This document shows positions 35,333 to 45,051 of a stretch of 64,000 nucleotides of DNA, in pieces. The stretch's first letter is position 1. The number at the start of each line of letters is the position of its first letter. The notes below the pieces were generated by a model. That model saw nothing but the letters and a program-made list of their open reading frames with translations. It searched no databases and had not been told where the DNA came from. Position numbers and translations under genes: made by a program. Source of the stretch: Ostrinia nubilalis (Eukaryota; Arthropoda; Insecta; Lepidoptera; Crambidae); the NCBI RefSeq assembly GCF_963855985.1, contig NC_087100.1:4251001-4315000 (forward strand), written 5' to 3'.

Positions 35333-37254
35333 TATGCATATGATTGTGTCTGGAGCGAAAATATATTCCGACAGTCTTATTTCTCACGGAATATAGGTAC
35401 GTGATATGATACATAACTAAACATTTTTTTCATATACTTATCAGACTGGGCCATAAATCTGTTGTTGAAGCTTATTTTGACTCGTACGCGTTATGTAAAA
35501 GGTGCCAGTTTAGGAAAATAAATAAAGGTCAAAATGCAATTTTTGAAGGTTCTGTGCAACGGTATTCTAAAAATGTGTTATGAACAAAATTAATCTGCAT
35601 GCTGGACAAAGTCATATAGATTAACACGATGGGCGCCAAAAGTACGAGGTACGAAGATTTCTGTTAAGATCTCTAATTCTAATATTGCACCCATCGCAAT
35701 ATACGTCATGCACAAAAAACTGACAGCTTAAACCGCAAGTCAGCAGAATCCGACACCAGTAATAACGTTACCAACGAGAAAAAAATGACACTTTTATAAA
35801 ACGAATGTCATCATCGTCGCCACGTAGACCCACGCGTTGGGCGCCAAAAGTGGAGCTCCCACGGGCATCCCGTAATCAAATAAAACTAGCGGCTACGTGG
35901 AGGGATCCAGGGATTTGTGCCGACGATAGGTTCCCACTGACGAAGGTTGCGTTCTGGATTTAAGACAATGGCTTTGTTAACCCCCGTTTGTATATAGAAA
36001 CGTTTACGTTTGACACTCGACGGTAACGAGATTTTCGTTATGAACGCGACTTTGTTGGGGTTAACTTACCACAATTAATATTTTGATTTGGGTGAGCAAG
36101 AGGCGATAGTGTAGGTACTTGTTTGTTAAAATCTACGTGTATAGCTTTAAGTATACATAATAATGTATAAATTGAGTGTTCGTATAAAACTTCGTCCTCT
36201 GCTCGTTTAACCAGCAATCAAATGAGTCAATTTAGACCTATTACAACCATAAAAAGTATCATCAAGGCTACACTACAATTTATATTTGTAATCCATTTTA
36301 ATTTGTATTAATATGTCTGATAAAAGAGATATTTTGCTTAGAGGATGTGCTAATAAATTGAAACAAATCGGCAATAGAACCCCATAAGTTATCACCGATC
36401 GGTAGATAAAAATCAAATCCGTTAGAATGTTGAATCAAACGCAATGAAATAAAAAATATCGAGAGCTCGGCCGCGTGATCCCGGGCTTTCTGCTTTATAT
36501 CTTCGGCTTTGCCTCAATTTACGAACACGAGCGATGGATTATTTTATAAATAAATGCTATTTTTAATCCGGTTAATAAACCTAGTATTACTGAGAATTTA
36601 CGGAACATTCTGAATCTAGAGTTCTCTTGGATATGGCCATTTGTGACACCAAATTTTTTAGAATCGAACAAATACTCCATGTACGATAGCAGCTAATCAA
36701 CCTTTATTAAAATGATAATTTTCTTGAATGAATTGTATTAATCGAAATAGATTATAGTCATTAAATGTTATTTTAATGTGCTAGTCACTTATCTCGATTT
36801 AAAGTACCCACACTGAATTTTATGTGACGTGTAAATGCGTACCCTGCAGCAGTCACCCTATATAACCCTGCATAATTAAATAAAATTCTCACCGCTACTT
36901 TCTTGCGCCAACTCCACCGTCTTTGAGCTCAAAGGGCGTCCTGCGATCTCCGAAACTCGCCCTACATCCCTTGTTTCCCCTTTGATACGGTCCCAAAACC
37001 CGCTCCAGCCAGTTTCCCATCTTTCAACTTCAATTCATAGCGGATGTGTATTAAATTCAATACGTGATGAATGATACACGGTATCTTTGAAGATTTTCGA
37101 CTTGCATTGTGATACAGGATGTGTAGGAATCGGTTCGCATGATTTGTTGAAATTAAGTTGAAATTAAGAATAGAATTAAGAAAAGAATATAGTAGCGTAT
37201 AGAGCAATTTATTTAATGCATGCAAATGTATTAACATCACGAACAATCCTACTC

Positions 37255-37410
37255 TTCCTTATGGTGTCGTAAAAGGCGAGTAAGGGACAAATATTCTAAT
37301 AACAGGTCTCTTCAACTCATATGGTCAGTGTAGCCTAATTAGTGTAGTCCTCCATTTGCCTCTATTAATTAGGATCATGCTCCTTTAGTAGAGATTAAAT
37401 GACCTGTTGA
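37255..37410 (-). repeat. Dispersed repeat S, minus copy
   Basis: It contains GTCGTAAAAGGCGAGTAAGGGACAAAT, then GTCCTCCATTTGCCTC, GATCATGCTCC and GAGATTAAATGACC. This uninterrupted copy shows what the split copy at 5985-6345 looked like before its insertions. Confidence 0.55.
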
Positions 37411-37450
37411 TGATGTGCAAAAAGACCATTTGACTTACCAATCCTACTAA

Positions 37451-37651
37451 TAATAGGTATTATAAATGCGAAAGTTTGGATGTCTGGATGTCTGGATGTT
37501 TGTTGCTCTTTCACGCAAAAACTACTGAATGGATTTTGATGAAACTTTACAGTATTATTGTTTATAACCCAGAATAACATATAGGCTATAATTTATGACG
37601 ATCTGTGACAAACTAAATTTCACGCGGGTGAAGCCGCGGGCAAAAGCTAGT
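37451..37651 (+). mobile_element. Helitron-like unit (Lep1-type), copy 3
   Basis: It runs from TAATAGGTATTATAAATGCG through three GGATGTCTGGATG-like words and the TGATGAAACTTTACAG block to the hairpin CGCGGGTGAAGCCGCGGGC and CTAGT. It is the closest relative of the copy at 13092-13277. Confidence 0.68.
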
Positions 37652-37951
37652 TTTCCATACTTCAAACTTGATAGCTTTGGGACTAAAGATTTTCTAAATT
37701 ATGCATTCATAACTGTACAAATCTTAATCACAGCATTATAAAGTAATACCGATTCACAATATGAATGGGTTATTCCAGGTGTGGCCATATAAAACCATTT
37801 GGCGGCCTTAATATCCCTATGAAGCAGTTCGCGCCCCCTTGGCCATTGCTAATAGACCCAACCGGGATTATTAGGCCATAAATCTCTACTTATATTCAGG
37901 CCGAGTGTAAGGCACTCTTAGGGGGGTTGACTTTCTTGGTCTAGTTGGGGT

Positions 37952-38514
37952 TAGGGATGCCCTTTGGTTTTTATCGATATACGATCACGATATTTTGGAG
38001 TCATTATCATTATACAAAAGTACGAGTAATATCGACAAGACAAGTGTTAGGGGAAACAGAAAAATCTCGTTAATATTTTTGTCAAAGTTTACAGTAGGCA
38101 TAATCATCACTCTTACCCGTTTTATAAAATTCAAACTAATATCTTATTTTGTGGTCTTCCTTGTTAATATTCAAGTACACTCGCCGTCTTAATAGTTTCA
38201 TTCATCATCATCAATTCATTTAGTCTCCACTGCAGGAGCACGATTACACGACCCTCTGTAATTTACTAGAGGAAAATGGAAGATATGGCCTACACTTCCC
38301 ACCCTGGCTAGACGAGTTGCACTGCAATGGTCTTTCTTAAGTCATTAATCATTATTAATTAGAGCCGTCCTAATACCACCACCGTTTACAGTTTTGTGTA
38401 CCATACAAGATACAGAAATAGATATAGAAATCAACTGTTAGCAATGTCCCACGTGCAGTTTAGGTGCCGCGTAACTATTTATCGATATTCTAGCATCGAT
38501 ATCGAGCATCCCTA
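37952..38514. mobile_element. GGGATG-ended element with S repeat inside
   Basis: The termini TAGGGATGC and GCATCCCTA are inverted, and both subterminal zones are rich in TATCGATA and ATCGAT. The flanks read GTTGGGGT and GTTGGGTC, nearly an 8-bp duplication as made by hAT transposases. A plus copy of dispersed repeat S (about 38208-38330) sits inside. Confidence 0.5.
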
Positions 38515-38897
38515 GTTGGGTCATGTTCGAAAGTTACGGCTGTTGCTGCTTTATAAATAAGTTTGCAAAGTTCCCGGGCCCGGACGGTCTGCTTCTTTCT
38601 ATTGCTCTCGCGTTTGTCTTCCTATGTGAGGACTTACATAATGTCTTGAGTTTAAATTTGAGTGTAATCAATGATATTCATATAGGCAACTAATTTTTAA
38701 AGTTTCTTTGCGTTTTTGACAACAAACAGCGAATACGAATTAATGATATAGTGAACAAAATACTGAAAAAGACTCAAGTCCTATTACGTAATTTCCAATA
38801 AGCATTTCTTGTGATCTTTTTGTGACTGATTTAAGAGAAACTGAGAACTTCATCATAAGAGTATACCGATCTAACCGATCTAACATAGAGAGGCTAA

Positions 38898-39013
38898 TGC
38901 CCGTTTTCACCATCAATCCATAATTTATAAGAGACCCCTATGGAAATAAAATTCCTGTTATATGTTGCCATAGGGGTCACTTAAAAATTAGGGATTGATG
39001 GTGAAAACGGGCA
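38898..39013. mobile_element. MITE family M4, copy 3, beside a Lar exon
   Basis: This is a full-length 116-bp palindromic element (TGCCCGTTTTCACCATC to GATGGTGAAAACGGGCA). It ends 73 bp upstream of the Lar exon, very near where the branch point and polypyrimidine tract should lie. Confidence 0.75.
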
Positions 39014-39086
39014 TACTTGACCTTTGGTGATGATGATGACGAAGTTGATAATGATTATAAGTATTAACTATATTCTTTATTTACAG

Positions 39087-39197
39087 GTACACTGCAAATA
39101 GTGAAGAGCGAAGAAGAAGACCAGGGCAAGTTCGAGTGTGTGGCCGAAAACTCAATCGGCACAGAATTCTCCAAACCTACCTCATTGTATGTAAAAG
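39087..39197 (+). CDS. Lar exon: C-terminal half of Ig-like domain 2
   Basis: The exon follows ATTTACAG, starts with the last two bases of a glycine codon and ends at AAAG before GTAAGT, in phase 1. It reads [20 protein letters not shown], then [27 protein letters not shown] supplies the second disulfide cysteine of the Ig fold, so this exon and 10002-10196 together make one complete Ig2 domain. It is 28.9 kb from the previous exon and 21.2 kb from the next. The splice junction after LYVK falls where vertebrate LAR-family genes carry the alternative micro-exon MeB. Confidence 0.92.
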
Positions 39198-39854
39198 GTA
39201 AGTCGCTAATTATTCCTAAGTATTCCTAAGAATACACTAGGTGTATGAAGTTTATTTACGATATTAATAAAGTATTAATGACATGGTAAAAATCGTCCCA
39301 TTTCGTAGCTTGTTGAACTAGTTCGATCCCCGTCGACAGCTGCATTTATCATTAGCAATCGACAATCAACCCCTTTCCAAAAGTATATGTACCTATTATG
39401 CAGAAACAAAATGGTACTTCACCCTGCGCTCGCTAAAAACGTCGAACATGACATGATAATAAATTATAAAGCATTTAAATTGAGTTGTTACCAAACATGA
39501 CAGAATACTCGTATGTTAAAGAATTAGACCAAAATTATAGTCTTTTCCCTCGATATTTTCATCCAAAATGTGGCTTAAAAATTAACCTTTCAGTCCATAA
39601 TTCCACAGCAGACACTTAGACTTGGATTAAAATAATTTAGTTCGGATGCCAAAGCAAACCGCTCATTTCTGCGAAACATTGTTAGCTGCCGACTTGAACT
39701 GGTGCCAGGGAAATGAAGGTGCAACGAGCTACAGGCTTCAGGCGGTGGTAAACGTTAACATTCCGAGCGTAATCGCGGTATTTAGTTTGAATTTTGATGT
39801 CAGAAGAAGCGGTTTTGGCCCCAACTTTCTGGACAGAGCAAACTCAAGGGAGTA

Positions 39855-40045
39855 TCTCATTCGTTCGTTCGTTTCAGCCGAAAGACGTCCACTGCTCCAG
39901 CAGTCTTCGGGGGAGGCCTTTGTCCTCCAGGACAAAGGCCTCCCCCGAAGATTTCCACAAAGACCAGTCCTGCTCCGCTCGCGTCCAGGCACCTCCCGCG
40001 ACCTTCACCAGATCGTCGGTCCACATCGGAGGCCCTGCCCACATA
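39855..40045 (-). mobile_element. RTE LINE 3' fragment, (CGAA)n-tailed subfamily
   Basis: Minus-strand reading gives the LINE C-terminus (RRSGEGRGRCLDA in one frame, decayed TRWTDDLVKVAG in another). The tail appears as TTCGTTCGTTCG on the plus strand at about 39861. A perfect inverted duplication interrupts it at 39904-39951. Subfamily sister: 52002-52250. Confidence 0.6.
39904..39951. repeat. Perfect 23-bp-arm hairpin
   Basis: TCTTCGGGGGAGGCCTTTG and the rest of a 23-base arm (39904-39926) is mirrored exactly at 39929-39951, with two bases between. The right arm is normal LINE sequence. The left arm is an extra inverted copy. Confidence 0.85.
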
Positions 40046-40309
40046 CATATAAGACAGGGCTGTTGTATGTTTTATACTTCCTAGCATTTCTATCTTCTTT
40101 CTTTTGATTTGAAGTGCAGAAATTACTAACTTCACAGTGACTCATCCAGCTTAACTTGTGTTGGGAGTGGTTTCACCACAACAGTCTAGCAATCGACGGG
40201 GATCGAAATACCTACCATAAGCAGTGTAATGCCGACACTGCGCTGTTTTTGCCACCTTTGCACGTAACTTTGCACTTAGCAATTTTCATTATCGATACTC
40301 TATAGGTAC

Positions 40310-40533
40310 TAATATTATAAATGCGAAAGTAACTCTTGTCTGTCTGTCGGTCTGTCTGTCTGTCTCGCTTTCACATCTAAACCACTGAACGAATTTTGAT
40401 GAAATTTGGCAAAGAGATAGTTTGAGTCCCGGGAAAGGACATAGGATAGATTTTATCCCGGTTTTTGAAACAGGGACGCGCGCTATAAAGTTTTTCTGTG
40501 ACAGACAAAATTCAACGCGGGCGGAAAGCTAGT
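40310..40533 (+). mobile_element. Helitron-like unit (Lep1-type), copy 4
   Basis: It starts TACTAATATTATAAATGCG, contains TCTG repeats and GAGTCCCGGGAAAGGACATA as in copy 1, and ends AACGCGGGCGGAAAGCTAGT. The usual 3' hairpin is shortened because GAAGCCGCG is lost. An inverted copy of its last bases follows immediately. Confidence 0.65.
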
Positions 40534-40584
40534 TTTAAAATATATAATAATATCATTATATATTTTAAAACTAGCTTTCCGCCC
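40519..40584. repeat. Perfect 30-bp-arm hairpin at Helitron end
   Basis: The left arm (40519-40548, GGGCGGAAAGCTAG plus AT-rich flank) is repeated exactly in inverse at 40555-40584, with a 6-base loop. The Helitron end CTAGT and its flanking DNA are therefore both duplicated. Confidence 0.85.
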
Positions 40585-41058
40585 ATATATCAATCAACAC
40601 GTGTCTACCGTTGCACAAATAGAACATTGAGGTACTTTAGTAATGTATGCTATTACTTCTTTCTCCGAGTAAAGAGACTCCCGATTATTCCCTTAAAATC
40701 TCAAGCTTTGCCGGCGACTCTTTGCAGGCTTTTCCCTTTGATCTGAATATTAGTTTTTTATCTGCAGTAAACACGAAATTTCAAAAGTAATTTCATGTTT
40801 TTGTACAAGCCTCATAAATTTTTTGACGTTGTAAGAGCTTTAGTGAGTGATTATAAAATAAGAATGAGGGAACTGAAAGTTTTTTTACTTTGCACCTAAA
40901 CAAAATTGCGAATTCTCCAATACATTTGAACTTCTATCATCAATTTTAAAAAAATCAATCAAGGTCTTTGGAATAAAACAAGAAGAAGGCAATTTTTTTG
41001 AGTAAAATAAAAACTGGCTGCTGCACTAAGCTGTGCTGAACTAAAATAGTAAGACACG

Positions 41059-42204
41059 CACGGTGGATCGAAATGGCTATAAAGTGGACATAGGGATTTT
41101 TTCCGGAAAATCGAATTTTAAAAATTGCCAATCGATAGTCCTTTGCTCACTCATCACGACATGTCATATCACATTTTTCTCTAAACCTGATACTTTAGCA
41201 GAAAAAAAATAATTTGTGTTTTTTTTGTATGAAACGAGACATAAAGTGCTAATTTTCTCCGAAGACCTGCTAGATCGTGACTTGAAACAACCTAGGTCGG
41301 TATAACTGCATTATTTATTAATATTCTAAGCTATTTCCAGCTGCTCCAAACCGCAACTTAGCCTGTTAAACGATTCCGAAAAAAATTAAAATTGACTCTT
41401 CTTGTAATTGTATTTTAGTTCTTTTTTTTTAAAAAAAAAGCGTCGATTACGGTACTAGAAAGTGATTTTATCGTTAGGTGACATTGTTATCTATTCTCAG
41501 AATATGTTAAACCCTTTCTTTCCTATCAGCACATGACTTTAAAACAACAATGAAGTTACTCATACCTCGTAAATAACGTGTTTTGCGAATAAGCAGATAA
41601 TGGTCAGGGGTGGGGGTAAAAAACAGATAAGGATTGATTATTTTTTTAAATTTAGTTTGGGCTGTGTAACGTCACCAATAAAATTCAACTTTAAATGCCT
41701 TTTTAACATGTAATTACAATGGAAGCTATTGTGAATAATATAGATTTGTTCTGTCATAAAATATTTTTTTAAATATATATCAACATAATTATAAAATAAA
41801 ATTATAATAATTGTTTTAGGTGGTAAAAAGCTCATTGAAGAATTAATTAAATTATCACCGGGCAACTTTCAAATTCCACTGTCCACCGTGTCTCTTTAAA
41901 CACTCGACATTGGCAAAACCAGTGTGCTGTAAATTCGCACCATTGAAGCCATTAGACAGAATAGTAATAGATTTGTTCGTAGTCTTAAGAAATACGTTAA
42001 AACATTTGATGGACAGTGAGGAACTTTATAATCACCTTTTGCAGAAAATGGTACATTTGACAGAAGAAAACAGTGTTAAATTAAAAAAGTTTTGCGGAAT
42101 TTTTGTACTAATCTTAATGGACGATGGGCAAACTGTCATCTATCTCTTCCCCAATTTTTAAGAAGAAACAGTGATTGGCTTGAATCTCCAATTAACTGGG
42201 TCTG
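41059..42204 (+). repeat. Transib left arm (inverted copy of right arm)
   Basis: It is colinear with 45710-44792 except for 41751-41977, a 227-bp segment bounded by two copies of ATAGATTTGTT. In the right arm only one copy of that word remains, so the segment was probably lost there by recombination between the words. The arm ends abruptly at GGGTCTG, where M6-related sequence begins. Confidence 0.8.
41847..42204 (+). pseudogene. Transib transposase N-terminal fragment (left arm)
   Basis: The frame includes CCKFAPLKPLDR, then SEELYNHLLQKMVHLTEEN. It goes out of frame relative to the right-arm copy at the KLKKFC motif, where one base is missing (TGCGGAAT against TGCCGGAAT). It stops at 42161. 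Homology to the right arm continues to 42204. Assignment to Transib rests mainly on the element termini and on the conserved-looking region of the right-arm copy. Confidence 0.5.
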
Positions 42205-42345
42205 ACGCGCTCACAATGTATGAAAATTTTAGTTTTTGAACGTTTTCCGCTAGGGGCGCTGTACAATCCGTCATACTTTTAATGTAATTTTTTGACGCGC
42301 TCACTAGTGAGCGCCTTTGATGTAAACTCACACTAGGCCCTCAGA
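42205..42345 (-). mobile_element. MITE M6 relative inside the Transib element
   Basis: In reverse complement it shares GTGAGTTTACAT, GCGCTCACTAG and CAGCGCCCCTAGCGG with the element at 19461-19657, but one terminus is missing. It marks the inner end of the left arm and may have been captured during the arm duplication. Confidence 0.5.
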
Positions 42346-43070
42346 TCTTTTTAATGTAGGGCAAGTGACCCGGTTGTGGCCACCGACCCCTTTGTGGCCA
42401 TTTAGAACTTCAAATCGTTATAACTAAGGCAAAGACTAATATATTACTCTATGGTTTACGGGAATAAAAATATCTAATATTAGCAACACTGATAGCGTTA
42501 ACAGCTTTGATGTGTCAAGCTTCACTTCAATCCAACAAGTCATTACTTTTTGAGAAGCGTTAATTGTTGTAAGTCTTAGCAAAAAGGCTTAGGCGAGCGG
42601 GTGAGTAAACAATCATTATTTTCTAAATGCTTCTTATTTTTTTAAATGTTTATGTTAATCCTTAATAAAGAATACACTGTCTAAGTGGTACTAATGATAT
42701 TTTATCGCTATTTGTTTATTAAGTGGGTTTATGAGAGGTGGCCACTAATGGAGCCAGAATGAATGAATTTTCCCATCTTTGGCCACATGACTGGCCAAAA
42801 GTGGTGCACGAAGAACCCCACTTTTGGCTATTTAGTTTTTATCGTTATTTTTCAATTTAATTACTTAGCTATTTTGATATATTATATAAGTAATCGATTC
42901 ATTTTCAGAGTTACGATTATAAAGCCTCCATCGAAACCAAATACTAAAAAAATATGTGTTGTGAAAAGAAAATTGTTCCAGTACTAACCGCATAAACTTA
43001 TAATATAGATAGGTTAATGTTGATCTCCTTAATTGTAATTTCAATTCAAGCTGAGATATTATATTTCATA

Positions 43071-43125
43071 CTAGCGGCCGCCCACGACTTCGTACGCGTG
43101 GATCCCGTTTTACCCCCTTCATCTA
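43071..43125 (-). mobile_element. Helitron-like family H2 3' end, copy 2
   Basis: On the minus strand the sequence ends GATCCACGCGTACGAAGTCG, then GGGCGGCCGCTAGT. It adjoins a tandem repeat that appears to be the body of this family. Confidence 0.5.
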
Positions 43126-43127
43126 TC

Positions 43128-43462
43128 TTACGCGGTTTAGATTTTTTCGTACAAATGTTTTTTCCCGCTAACTCCCGTTCCCGTGGGAATTTTGCAATAT
43201 CCTGTTGTAACTAAGCTTTAAGTTTACTAAGGTACCTGCATGCAAAATTTCAAGCGTCTAACTTAAGCGGTTTAGATTTTTCATACAAAAGGATTTTCCC
43301 GCGAATTCCCGTTCCCGTGGGAATTTCGGGAATTCCTTGTAACTAAGCTTTATGTTTACTAAGGTACCTACATACCAAATTTGAAGCGTCTAACTTAAGC
43401 AGTTTAGATTTTTCATACAAAAGGATTTTCCCACTAATTCCCGTTCCCGTGGGAATTCCTAG
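43128..43462 (-). repeat. Tandem repeat, about 132-bp period, 2.5 units
   Basis: The units start at 43128, 43263 and 43395. Each has GCGGTTTAGATTTTT (or a variant), then CCCGTTCCCGTGGGAAT, ACTAAGCTTTA, TTTACTAAGGTACCT and GCGTCTAACTTA. The last unit is cut short. It probably belongs to the Helitron-like unit that ends at 43071. Confidence 0.7.
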
Positions 43463-43856
43463 GTATACTATAACCTGCCCAGGAGTATGAAAAATAATTG
43501 TACCAAGTTTCGTTAAAATCCGTCGTATGGTTTTTGTTTTTTTTTTTATGAATTTTGATGGCCCACAGATATGGATAGATGCAGCATGTGTCAAAAATTG
43601 TATGAAGCCGAGCGTGCCACTTTTTAAACGTCATTAGTGTCATTTTAGTGAATTTTAGTGATTGCCGCAACGTAAAAGTAATCGTATCATCGTACTGCAT
43701 TTGCAAAGTCATCGATTGATATCGTATGACTCGATTCAAAATTTAGTAATTCCAATAAAACTGATAATTTGTTAAATACAAAACCAAAACACATCTTTAT
43801 TTACCTTTTTAAAATAAATTAATTCTTACAAATCGTCAAATCTCGTTATTTTTTTT

Positions 43857-43905
43857 ACCCTACCAGCGTTTCAAGACAAATTTGTCAAGTGCATGAATAC
43901 ATGTA
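43857..43905 (-). mobile_element. LINE 3' tail fragment
   Basis: ACCCTACCAGCGTTTCAAGAC and CAAGTGC match the reverse complement of 5760-5970. Only about 50 bp survives. Confidence 0.35.
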
Positions 43906-44546
43906 TCAGTGTGTGTCTTATTGTTATGAGTAAGTACGGTTCCTTGGGATCGGTATGAGTGCACCACATACAGGGACCATGGTTTTAACTCTTAAGAGTA
44001 CATCGCAGGATATGTATTAAAAACAATGCTACTTTATACTTCTTCTACTGCTACTTTATTCTAATTAATTATTTGTTACTTGTGCTGTTAATTACAATTC
44101 TCAATCCGTAAATAATTTCTTCTTTCTACCGTGTTCGTACTACTGTCCTCGTAAAATCATCGTAACCGATTGTTGTAATCGGATTACATGAACGTCACTC
44201 GACCATGTATGTCCATTTGGACATATCGGAATGGCACGCTTTGACGATCAACTTGCTGTATCTACTCTAATCCATATCTGTGTGATGGCCAGAACTGGCA
44301 CATGACTGTGGCCAGAAATGGGGTAAAGCTGGCCAAAAATGGCACAAATTCCCATTTCTTTTTCTTTTCTACAGGATTATTTTTCCATTGAATCATTATG
44401 AAAAAAAATGTATCCTTAGGCTAGATCTAAATATATTTAATCACTTTTTACAAGAAATAAGTCCGTGATAACAAAAACTGTAAAATGATATAGCCTCAAA
44501 GTCTAAAAAATTCTTAAAATGGCCAAAACCGGGTCACCTGCCCTAT

Positions 44547-45051
44547 GTATAGTAGCTGCGTTTATTTCTTCAGGAGAATAAGACTTACTTATACGCGCCA
44601 CACGTGTTTTTTTCTGTTTCGGAGTTAATTTATGTAACGGTTTCCTCGGGATAAAGGAAGTAGTCGAAGTATGTAGTGTAGAAGGGGGCACGTTTTCTTT
44701 AATTGCATCTATATTTGACGTTGTTTTTTCACTAGGTTCAGTAATTGAATCAACATTTTCCTCAATTTTGTCTTCATCAAAAACTAGTTGCCAGACCCAG
44801 TTAATTGAAGGTTCAAGTCAATCACTGTTTCTTCTTAAAAATTGGGGAAGAGATAGATGACAGTTTGTCCATCGTCCTTTAAGATTAGTACAAAAATTCC
44901 GGCAAAACTTTTTTAACTTAACATTGTTTTCTTCTGTCAAATGTACCATTTTCTGAAAAAGGTGATTATAAAGTTCCTCACTGTCTATCAAAGGTTCAAA
45001 CGTATTTCTTAAGACTACTAACAAATCTATATTATTCACAATAGCTTCCAT
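44547..45051 (-). pseudogene. Transib transposase N-terminal fragment (right arm)
   Basis: An ATG at 45051 opens a frame (MEAIVNNIDLLVVLRNT, SEELYNHLFQKMVHLTEEN) with one in-frame TGA near 44816, where the left arm keeps a tryptophan codon. The same phase continues through SINWVWQLVFDEDK and RKPLHKLTPKQKKTR to PEEINAATIH. There the nested TA-flanked element interrupts it. The RKPxxxLTPKQKK region resembles the start of Transib transposases as I know them. The catalytic core that should follow is missing. About 168 codons are visible. Confidence 0.55.

Larger units (their letters stand above)
10197..39086 (+). other. Lar intron, 28.9 kb, transposon-filled
   Basis: The intron opens with GTGAGT and closes with TTTACAG. 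It contains the BEL/Pao and Ginger-like elements and many small repeats, all listed separately. In 10197-11400, 11990-13090, 13280-14240, 14335-15000, 15130-16060, 16950-17330, 17600-19460, 20060-21845, 22475-24100, 24780-25364, 35333-37250 and 38515-38895 I see no gene, only AT-rich unique or unrecognised sequence. Nothing between 10197 and 39086 looks like another Lar exon, and the flanking exons join without a gap in the Ig2 domain. Confidence 0.8.
42359..44543. mobile_element. TA-flanked DNA transposon nested in Transib
   Basis: The inverted ends GGGCAAGTGACCCGGTT and its mirror AACCGGGTCACCTGCCC sit between TA dinucleotides (42357-42358 and 44544-44545), as in the Tc1/mariner-pogo group. 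Repeated TGGCCA words lie near both ends. The only notable frame fragment (about 42905-42985, KPPSKPNTKK) is too short to classify. A Helitron-like H2 end, a tandem repeat and a LINE tail occupy 43071-43905. The rest is unrecognised. Confidence 0.55.

Noticed and set aside
39646..40107. Open frame of 153 codons on the plus strand
   Set aside because: It runs antisense through a LINE fragment and across the perfect hairpin. Repeated residues are a by-product of those structures.
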